A DNA stretch of 64,000 nt from Tetragonia tetragonoides (taxonomy: Eukaryota; Streptophyta; Magnoliopsida; Caryophyllales; Aizoaceae). The position numbers and the translations under genes are program-made. Below the pieces are notes generated by a model. The model saw only the letters and a list, made by a program, of their open reading frames with translations. It had not been told where the DNA came from and searched no databases. Below are positions 22,652-31,169 of this stretch, one piece after another; position 1 is the stretch's first letter; each line of letters begins with the position of its first letter. Where the stretch lies: contig CM076154.1 in NCBI GenBank assembly GCA_038025085.1, positions 33,286,501 through 33,350,500 of the forward strand. Reading direction: 5' to 3'.

Positions 22652-22701
22652 CTTCGACGGCCACCTTGCCGCTGACGACTCTGTCCGATTGAACGATGAG
22701 G

Positions 22702-23595
22702 TTAGACTTGGGGGCCGGTAGGGTGCCGATCTAGGAGATCCACCTCCAATGTTCCCATACCTACTATTACCGCTGCTGAAGTTACCCCATTGTAGTTTCG
22801 AGTGTTGTTCCAGCCTGTCTGAGAGCCAGTTGACCCTGATCGGTTCGCCATCGAACTTGGCCCTGTTGGCCCTTTCTTTGGTGGGATCTCTTTCCCTAGC
22901 TGGCTGTCGAAGAGCCGTTCAGCCACGCTTATAGCAGCTGACAAGGTGTCTAACTTTTGTCTGTTCAACTCACGTTGAGCCCACTCTTTCAGCCCATCGA
23001 TGAAGTTGAACATACGATCCTTGTCGCTCATGTCCCTGATTTCAAGCATGCACGCCGAGTACTCTTTCACATAGTCTCGGATGGTACCCGTGTGCTTGAT
23101 GCCCTTTAGCTTCCTTCGGGCAATGAACTCAGTGTTCTCTGGGTAGAACTGGTCATTGAGTTCCTTCTTAAACTCTTCCCATGTGTCTATTTTCAGCGTC
23201 TTGGCTTCGATTTCGGCATACTTCGAACGCCACCACAACTTCGCGTCATCCGCTAGGTACATGATCGCGGTATCGACCTTCTGGTCCTCTTCCAGTCCAC
23301 TGACTTGGAAGTATTGTTCTAGGTCGAAGACAAAATTGTCTACTTCCTTGGAATCTCTGGCTCCACTGTACGTCCGGGACTGAGGGGGTTTCACCCGTCT
23401 CGACCCTGATCCACCCCTAGCAACGGCTCGGTTGATCGTAGCACACTGATTCCACAACGCTTGGAGTTGATTGTGGATGTGGTCAAGCTCCTCCCGCAAG
23501 CTTGCGGAGGAAATACCATGTACTTGGGTCTTTAGTGCATCGTTTCGGGCATCCGACCCGATCACAAGTTTCTCTAGCTCTTCCATGGTCACCAT
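22702..23595 (-). CDS. Gypsy gag (retrotransposon capsid)
   Basis: 297 codons, open, beginning M-V-T-M-E-E-L-E-K-L. The retrotransposon gag domain is at residues about 95-210 (Y-L-A-D-D-A-K-L-W-W-R-S-K-Y; F-I-D-G-L-K-E-W-A-Q). It ends out of frame with the zinc knuckle at 22651, so a frameshift lies between 22702 and 22651. The start is 66 bp inside the 5' LTR boundary, close to the primer binding site. Confidence 0.88.
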   Translation of the reverse strand: MVTMEELEKLVIGSDARNDALKTQVHGISSASLREELDHIHNQLQALWNQCATINRAVARGGSGSRRVKPPQSRTYSGARDSKEVDNFVFDLEQYFQVSGLEEDQKVDTAIMYLADDAKLWWRSKYAEIEAKTLKIDTWEEFKKELNDQFYPENTEFIARRKLKGIKHTGTIRDYVKEYSACMLEIRDMSDKDRMFNFIDGLKEWAQRELNRQKLDTLSAAISVAERLFDSQLGKEIPPKKGPTGPSSMANRSGSTGSQTGWNNTRNYNGVTSAAVIVGMGTLEVDLLDRHPTGPQV

Positions 23596-23645
23596 GGTTT
23601 CGAATTCAATCTAGCAACCTTTCACTGGGCGTGCTTTTCTCGCTG

Positions 23646-23659
23646 CGCTCTGATACCAA
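23646..23659 (-). promoter_or_regulatory. Primer binding site, initiator tRNA-Met
   Basis: Minus strand TTGGTATCAGAGCG, one base inside the 5' LTR (23661-24176). It matches the standard plant retrotransposon primer site for the 3' end of initiator tRNA-Met. Confidence 0.9.
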
Positions 23660-23660
23660 C

Positions 23661-24176
23661 TGTCACAGTCCGCCTTTTTCAAGCTACGGAACGTGCTGCG
23701 CACTCTTGTCTCCTAGCGGCAAGAGTGCCAGCCGTACACAAGGAACGTCTTTGGGGTGTCCGTGGACACACAAGAGAGTGAGGGAGGGACGGAGTTTGAG
23801 AGAGGGGTTGGATGATGCACGCAATCAACACAGTTTAACAACAACAAGCATTGACATCAATACATCGATATGGAGGACTACTTCCCCCATAAAGAGTTTT
23901 AAAAGGTTTATTCATTCTGACAGGAGTATACATCAAGAGTGCATAACTTTCATACTCGACATCTACTCCTAAAAGTACACATCAGGAGTATACATCAAGA
24001 GTGCATAACTTTTATACTCGACATCTACTCCTAAAAGTAAAGAACTAGAAAGCGTAAAGAAAGCGTAAAGACATGTCCAAGGGTCAACACGCAGGAAGCG
24101 CCTTAGAGACATGTTACATTGCAAGGAAAGTAAAGGAAAGTTGTAAATTACAAGGTGTGAAGGGCGGAACCTAACA
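23661..24176 (-). repeat. 5' LTR of the second gypsy element
   Basis: 516 bp, same length as its partner and about 98% identical by hand count (11 substitutions, four of them clustered at about 24092-24102). Confidence 0.93.
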
Positions 24177-24445
24177 CATATCATGGGCAAAATCTAACAC
24201 AAAAGAAAAGTAAAGAACAGAAAACCAAAAATGAATGCGATTCACGAAATTGGCGAACCCAAATATTGGTTAACGAAACGATTCGGCCTTTCAGTTTGGT
24301 TAACCTACCTAGTACCTACCATGAACACCCTACAACACATTGCTGCCTAATCTCTAGACTGTGAGAGCTTTGGGGAAGAGAGAGAGGTTAGGGAAGAGAG
24401 AGATAGAGTTTGCTAAATTAAAACAAGGGTATATAGGTCCTTTTA
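24177..24445. other. Intergenic spacer
   Basis: Unique-looking sequence between the gypsy element and the MITE; a gagagag-rich patch at about 24375-24410. No feature supported. Confidence 0.4.
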
Positions 24446-24754
24446 GAGCATGTTTGGCCTAACTTGTGAGTAGCTTCTATTTTTCCTCCTATTTTTCCTA
24501 ACAAACCATTCCCTCCACCTTCTCCTCACACTCGTTTTCAACTTTCAAAAAGTTTAAACCACCCCCTAGGACCCCCTAGAAGCCTCAAAAGTAGAATCAT
24601 CAAATTGGAGCTTCTACTTTTAGGCCTCCCAATGGGTGTTTTGAGCTTCTTAAAAGCTGAAAAAATGAGGGTGAGGAGGAGGTGGAGGGGGAAATTTGTG
24701 AGGAAAAAGAGGGCAAAAACTAGAAGCTCCTCACAAGTTAGGCCAAACACCATC
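24446..24754. mobile_element. Tourist-like foldback MITE, copy 1
   Basis: Flanked by TTA on both sides (24443-24445, 24755-24757), the PIF/Harbinger target site. The ends gtttggcctaacttgtgag and ctcacaagttaggccaaac are perfect inverted repeats, and the complementarity extends imperfectly across most of the 309 bp, so the whole element folds back. A related copy lies at 58898-59197. Confidence 0.85.
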
Positions 24755-24947
24755 TTAGTATAAAAGATGTTGTATTTGTTTAAAAGTCATGTTGTATTTA
24801 GCATTTGCCTAAAAAAATTATGGACACCACCTGAAAAGTCATAACTATAGGGCACCAATTACAAAAACCTTTTATCGTAAAGTAAATAGATAAATCAAGT
24901 TCTAATTTAAATCTTTTGAAAAAAACTTCGATATTCAATAATGTCAT

Positions 24948-24973
24948 GTGCAAAGCACGTGCATGAAATCTAG
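24948..24973 (+). other. Possible Helitron 3' terminus
   Basis: GTGCAAAGCAC can form a small hairpin and is followed after 11 bases by CTAG and then T, the usual Helitron 3' arrangement (hairpin, CTRR, insertion before T). No matching 5' end was identified, so this may be a remnant. Confidence 0.3.
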
Positions 24974-25086
24974 TTTTTAAGTCAATTTGACATACAACTT
25001 CTATAAATAAAAAATAAAAAATTATGAGTCCTTTCCTTGCATATTATTTTCAGGAATAAATTTAAGAAATATAGAACAATTCGCAT

Positions 25087-25653
25087 TAATACCACACCCT
25101 TTTTAAAACAATACCACACCCTTTATAAAAAAAATGACAGCAATACCTACATCTAAAGTAGGCGTAGAAATAATACATATACGCCTAAAGTAGGCGTAGA
25201 AATAATAGATGTACGCCTAAAGTAGGCGCATAAATAATACACATGCGCCTACTTCAGGTGCAAATACAGAATTGTTACAGCTAACAGAAGGTCTTGCAGG
25301 CTGCAGGTACTCAAGTGACAAGTCTCAACGCCACCTATTTCCTTCACAATTTGCAATTTTAGCAATATAAAATTCCATCCACCCTAATGAATTTATGATT
25401 ATCTTGCATTTGTGTGCCACTATTTGGTTTATTTTTTTGAATATTTAATGAATTTAGTGGAAGCCATTGCATGATCTAATCCAAGTATCAAATTGTTGTA
25501 TGACAGACTCAGTTCTTCGGTCATGAATCATGAGCTAGCCGCTACAGGAGAGGAGATGATCAATGAATTTTTATTTTTATTTTTATAACATTAGGGATAT
25601 TTTAGGAACTTAGTTTTTAGTGTGTGGTATTGAATAAGTTCGGGTGTGGTATT
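25087..25653. mobile_element. Element bounded by duplicated AATACCACACCC inverted repeats
   Basis: AATACCACACCC at 25087-25098 has an exact inverse at 25642-25653, and each side carries a second diverged copy of the motif (about 25109 and 25621). Inside is a short tandem array at 25153-25252 with units of 32-33 bp built on taaagtaggcgtagaaataata. No coding capacity. Class uncertain; a foldback or Mutator-like non-autonomous element is possible. Confidence 0.5.
25153..25252. repeat. 32-33 bp tandem repeat, three units
   Basis: taaagtaggcg begins at 25153, 25186 and 25218; an inverted version (gcgcctacttcaggtgc) follows at about 25246, so array plus inverse could fold. Confidence 0.8.
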
Positions 25654-25669
25654 TAGTATCACCTAAATA

Positions 25670-27452
25670 GAATAAGACTTGTATGAGACCAACTCATAGA
25701 AAAAGTTGGGTCACTATTTAGAAATGTAGGAGCCATTTATTGTGAGTCGTGGTTTCATAAAAAAATGATCATCGTCTCACCAAAAATTACAGTAAAGCCG
25801 TCTTAAACAAGGCTTCAATGAGAAAAATAAGTAATGATTTTTTTCTTCTTTTGCAAAAACTTATTTGAGACGGTCTCACCGTGAGACGGGTGTTACATTT
25901 TGAACCAAAAATACTGCTTTTGAACTGAGTGAAAAATAAATGGTTACTTTTTTGAGAAAAGATGTTAGACAAAAAGGTTACATTTTGAATAGAAATACTT
26001 TCAGACTCTCTTACACAAGCAAGACCTACTGAAGAAAATGAAAAGGCATTAAGTGAGCCATTAACACAGCAGGTTGCCGCCTAATGAGCTTCTTGAGGCA
26101 GTCTCTTCTAGTTAGGAGTAATTCAACCTTGTGGTGAAGCCTTTCAAAAAGACTACTCATTTCTCCATTTTTGTTCTCCGTTAGTTCCCAAAATGGTCAT
26201 CAGTTCTCAGTATCTATGATAATTCCAAGCTTCTGAAAGATAAGAGGGCTTGTAAACCCATTTTTAAGCACCAAATTGGCACCACAGAACTACAGAAGAT
26301 TAGAGTGGAGCAAAGCACAGTCAACGTTGGGTAAGGGTTAAATTGATGAAAAATATGTCATTTTTCTCAACAAAATTATGGAGATTATGATGTTTGTTGT
26401 TTTCTTTACAAAACCCAGTTTTGATTTTAACAAAAATATGTCCTTTTTATACAAAATTGCAGGAAGAAGACGAGATATGCAAGCTTCAATTTTGTGCTTT
26501 CAGTTGAGAAATTAACCTGCTAGTGATCCCTAAAAATAGGCCTCATTTCCCCTTATTCAAGAATTATTTTTTCCTATCAATTCTTTGTGCCTAATGATTC
26601 ATGTCTTCTAAGAAGACGTCTTCTGTTGTAATAAAAATCCAATAAATATATTTTTGTAGTAAAAAGACGCCCAATTTAGTAAAAAATGGTTTAATACGTG
26701 GGACGAGAAGACGTCTTTTAAGAAGACATGTACCATCGCTCATTCTTTGTGTTTGGATAGGGATTTATAGAACCCCATGTTTTTTTTCGTTTTTGTGTGT
26801 GTGTGTGGAATGAATTCCCAACATCTTTGAAATGAAGCTCCTTTCAAATGTTCTTCATTAAAAGGATACAGTACTTTATTTGAAAGTGTGCTGTTTAGAT
26901 AACTATAAATTAAGGTAGAAAATAAATGTAAATTGTAGGAATTAGATAGGAGAGAGAAAGAGAGGAATTTGGAAGATGAGACATTAAGGTTTCATTTTAA
27001 GAGGGATTTTGAGGGGTGTTCCCTGAATTTGTTCATAAATCATACTCAAGTTGAGAGCTAAGAGCTTTGATATTGTTATCAGTTTTTTGTTAGTGAAATA
27101 GTGGGGGGAAAAGATCAGAAGACAAATTTGGAGTTAAATGGAGATCTTACCATCCATCTAACTGATCACTTGGGCTAGGGTTGGGTATATAATTCAGGGG
27201 AGCGATTTTGTTTCATTAACCAGGGCTAGGGAGTATGAAATTTTGATGCCGATAAAGGTGTGTTGGATTTAAAGAGTAACATAGTTAATGATAATAATAA
27301 TGATAATGATTTAAATAGAATGTCACACTTCTGCACTTAGTATATGCAGAATTGTTGAAGCCATTAGAAACTTCTATAAGGTGTCACTTTCGAACCAATC
27401 TAATTTAAACATTCATTTTCTTCCTTTCAGCTCTACTACGGCTTGCTATCAT
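25670..27452. other. 5' flank of gene D
   Basis: No separate gene. From about 26060 on it is clearly related to 58210-59690 upstream of pseudogene E (shared phrases such as gccgcctaatgagcttc, gctttgatattgttatcag and agtgaaatagtgggggg), so the duplication covers at least 1.4 kb of promoter DNA. A (tg)n run is at about 26795-26807. Confidence 0.55.
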
Positions 27453-29355
27453 ATGAGTAAGATGAAACGGACTCGTGAAGCTTCCAAAGATCTTATTAGT
27501 GAGTTGCCAGACAATATAATGTCTAAGATTATGGAATGTTTGCCCCTTATTGACGCAGCACGACTGAGTCTCTTGTCAAGAAAGTGGGGGTATACTTGGA
27601 TGTCACTCCCCAAATTAACTTTTGATGAGGAGTTCTTCAAAGACGTGCTCAAAAACAAACAGTTTGAAGCATGTGAGCTGTTCAATTTTTTGAGTATAGT
27701 TTTGCTTTCGCACAGTCATATGTGCCCCATAAATACGTTTTACCTCTGTATTCCACAACTAAACTGTACATGGACACCTGATATTGGTCCTTGGATGTCC
27801 TTTCTTTCAATGAAAAGTGTCATGGAACTTACCCTTCAGAGTGAACAGAAGTCGCCTTTTAAGTTGCCTTCTCGTCTCTTCTCTTGTGTGGAGCTGGAAA
27901 AGCTGAAGCTTGGGAATTGCATATTTATCTTCTGCCTTCCTTTAAGGGCTTTAAAAATCTTATGCATCTTGAGCTTGAAAATATCATATTTATGGGGAAT
28001 ACATTTGGAGATTTTGTTGCTAACTGTCCACTGCTTGAGAGTCTTGTACTAAAAAAGTGGACCGGTTTGGAGCAAATTGATATTGTTGCTCCTAATCTCA
28101 AATGCTTAATGGTTTCTGGAAAATTCGAGGCCATCAATTTTGGAAGTGCTCAAAGTCTCGTGGTTGTTTCAATCGAGTTGGAGGAAATGGTCAAAGTTTA
28201 CCAGAAGTCAAAAACATGCGAACTGGTCAGATTCCTTGCCAGATCAAAAAATATTAGAACGCTTTTCTTAAGAGGTTATGCTTTAAAGGTGAGACATGCA
28301 TTACATAATTCTGTTCCTTTTGAACTCTTCTTCGAGTTTATGAGCTTGACAATTTGTTCTGGTTGGTGGTTGCTCTCTCCATTGAAGTTTTTGACTGTAG
28401 GTGGAATTGTGGGGATGCTTCCTACAATGTTTATACACGTGAAGAATCTTGAGTTAACAAACATCGAATCTAATGACTTGGACGAGCTCCTTTGTGCTGT
28501 TCGGATGATACACAGCTGTCCTAACGTTGAAATACTGAAAATCTCTGTAAGTTGCTCATATGTCCATATAACTTAATTTGCTTAACTGATTGCTAGTAGA
28601 AAATGTCCATCGAATCTCTTCACGGTAAAATCTATTAGTCTTTACAGTCAATAATTGTTTGAAGAGTGAAAAGTTCCTCTGTTTCATTCTTCTTCATGTG
28701 GCATGGGAACGCAAATATTCCTTCTCTAATATACTTTTCATTGCTGTGGTATCTTGTAATTGATGGTAAGCGGCATGTATGATAAATCTGACACATTCCA
28801 TTGAGTAATATTATGTGACAATCTGTTCTTAAGAGTTAAGGCTTTGCTAAATACTTGTCTAGTGTCCCTAGGACTTGAGGATGAGTGTCGAACATTGGTG
28901 TGCATTTTTGTTTCTTGATACCTCTGGTGACAATCAATATTTTCTTTTTTGCTAAGCCTGGTGACAATCAAATTAGTGCTATTTAGAATGTTTAGACTGT
29001 AGATTGATTAAACATGGTGATTGTGTAAAACTTGTAGACGCATTGAATTGGATTACTACTAATGCTTTACCTACAGTTTTCAAGCACTGATTCTGCTGAG
29101 CATGATCTTTTCTGCAACCCATGCTCTTTTCTGTGTCATCTTCGTGATGTTGAAGTTACTTCAGTTATGGGTACCAGCACGGAGCTTAAGTGGATTGAAT
29201 ATTTGCTCCGCTGCTCTCCTGTGCTTGAGAAATTTTATGTTGAACGAAACAGAATGATCACCACTGATCTGGAGTCGAGGATGTCAAAGGAGTTAATGCG
29301 CTTTCGCAGAGCATCGCCATGCGTAGAAGTTATTTACGTAGACCCTAAATCTTAA
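27453..29355 (+). pseudogene. Gene D: F-box/FBD/LRR protein, one-base frameshift
   Basis: Three exons by GT/AG and comparison with E: 27453-28288, 28388-28546 and 29077-29355. The F-box is at residues about 12-50 (I-S-E-L-P-D-N-I-M, then A-R-L-S-L-L-S-R-K-W). Degenerate LRRs follow, and the last exon encodes an FBD domain (L-R-D-V-E-V-T-S; L-L-R-C-S-P-V-L-E-K-F). Near 27922-27925 one base is missing relative to E, switching frame inside L-K-L-G-N-C. With that base the three exons total 425 codons and all joins stay in frame, so this is the only defect. It could be a real null allele or an assembly error. Family role: substrate adaptor of SCF ubiquitin ligases; target unknown. Confidence 0.82.
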
Positions 29356-30487
29356 AATCTTTATGAAGTTATTGCTCGTGCTTGTGTGAACAAATGAGGT
29401 TGGTGGTTTGCATTTTGATCTTGTCTGAAATAAAGGAATTAGACAGCATGCAACTTATTTCAATATTCATTGATGTATGGATATTGCCATGTCCATATGA
29501 CATCTAATCAATACACCATTTTACTCTTGATGCTTTAGGCGGTGTTTACTTGAACATAACAAGGATAGGATATGCAACAAGAATTTTATACTCAAATAAT
29601 TTTAGGTAATTAGTTCTAGGAGTTGCAGTGACTTCACGTATTGGGAAAAAAAAAAGTGTACTCATCTAAATGTTGGGAGTTTTAGCCAAATCCTAGCACA
29701 TTGTTAGTCTCTCTCTTTGCTTCTCTTTCATCCTCCCTAAAACCCTAACATTTAATAGAACATATTTTTATATATGGAGGACTGGTTTACGCCATTTCCG
29801 GCCTGTAATTTATATTTTCCATCTCTTTTGACCTCGATTTCTAGTTTTTGCACTTTAAGTGGAATAAATATCTCTTTTGTGGAGTTCTTAGGTATTTTCA
29901 TATTCTTCATTTTAATAAGATCGTATTTTCACCTATTGTACAAGATTTCTATTTAGTACTAGAAGGTAACATGAATTTGGGATACCGGTTATACGAGAGG
30001 TCGATGGAATTCTAAAATTTTTTGTGGGCAAGCAATTACGTTACATGCAAGAAAGATCTCTCCTTCCATAAAAAGATGAAGAGATATCAAATAAAGCACA
30101 TGGTTATATTCTAGTAGGGGTATTTTGATGTAGATATCAAATGACTTTTCGATGAATAAAATTCTCCTATTCCCCTCTCCTAGAAATATAAAAATAAAAA
30201 AAGAAAAACCATTCCTCCTAGAACTCTAGAAGGTGGAGGTTGAATTATTGAAGGATGCTATTATAGGAATTGTGCTCTTGTTTAGCTACTAGTGAGTCCT
30301 GAGATGTAGTTGAGTTGAATTTATATTAATGAATAATATAAGTTTCACAAAAACTTCTATAAGACGTTCTTTTAATTTTATATGTTTATGTATTAAAAAA
30401 AAATGGTTGTAATTAGGTAAGTGCTTCCTCCATTTTGGAAACTAAGAAACTCTTGAGCAGTTGCACTTTTATGATTATCCCCTGTTT

Positions 30488-30530
<43 letters not shown>

Positions 30531-31169
30531 ATGGCCCTAGTAGCTAGTGGACTCCCTTTATATCACGTTTTCCACCTCCCTCCCGCCATAGTACTCCCTC
30601 ACTCACCTTAGTCACCCATCAACCATTAGCATCTCGGCCGGGAGGAGTCGTGACGGTTGCAAAAATCAAGTAAGCTTTAAAGAAATTTCTTCCATTTTTA
30701 TGTATAATGCATTTTTCAATTGGTGAATCCTCTCGAATTGCAATTTTGGATGAAACTTAAATGCATCTGCTATTTAATTTGATTGCAAATAGTCAATTGT
30801 TAAGAACTATGATCTGCAACTTGATCTATTTGTTCAGAAATATGGATTGTTTGATCTTTTTAGAATTGAAGTTTATTTATCTGTCAAATGCATATAATTT
30901 AAAAGGAGTATAAGATATTAGAAACTTTGATGTTTTCTGTTTCTGCTTTTGCCTGTATCTGTATCTGTTTTATACTGTTGGCTGCGTATCTGTAAATCGA
31001 ACTGCTGTATCTGTATGTTAATCTGCTGCTGTGTTCAGTTTTCTGTTTTCAGTTTATAGTTGCTGTTTTCTGTTTTCTGTATGCTAATTTCTGTTTTCAA
31101 CTTTCCTTTGGGTAGGTGGGGAACCTATAAGGCTAAAAGTTATGTGTAATCTAATTAAGGAGTAAAACA
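29356..31169. other. Spacer between D and C, including promoter and leader of C
   Basis: 29820-30110 resembles 14040-14290 upstream of locus B. A run of 40 T lies at 30490-30529, possibly the poly(A) tail of a minus-strand retroposon. The leader of C may be spliced: a donor-like caag/taagct at about 30668-30671 and acceptor tttgggtag at about 31110-31118. Repeated ctgtatctgt and ctgttttctgt phrases fill 30940-31090. Confidence 0.45.
30490..30529. repeat. Homopolymer of 40 T
   Basis: Uninterrupted T-run about 640 bp before locus C. No target duplication was found to prove it is a retroposon tail. Confidence 0.9.

Larger units (their letters stand above)
18673..24176 (-). mobile_element. Complete Ty3/gypsy element (Galadriel-like chromovirus), 5504 bp
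   Basis: Two 516-bp LTRs bound a gag-PR-RT-RH-IN internal region on the minus strand. The primer binding site next to the 5' LTR (23646-23659) reads TTGGTATCAGAGC on the minus strand, complementary to initiator tRNA-Met. A polypurine tract (agtgggggagaa, minus strand, about 19189-19200) abuts the other LTR. Flanking bases catag (18668-18672) and catat (24177-24181) are a 5-bp target duplication with one mismatch. By hand count the LTRs differ at 11 positions (about 2%), so insertion was recent. The gag style suggests the Galadriel lineage (inference). The coding region has several stops and two frameshifts, so it is non-autonomous now. Confidence 0.93.

Noticed and set aside
25153..25252. CRISPR-like array
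   Set aside because: Three units of 32-33 bp with no separate spacers, in a plant genome inside a transposon-like element; an ordinary tandem repeat.
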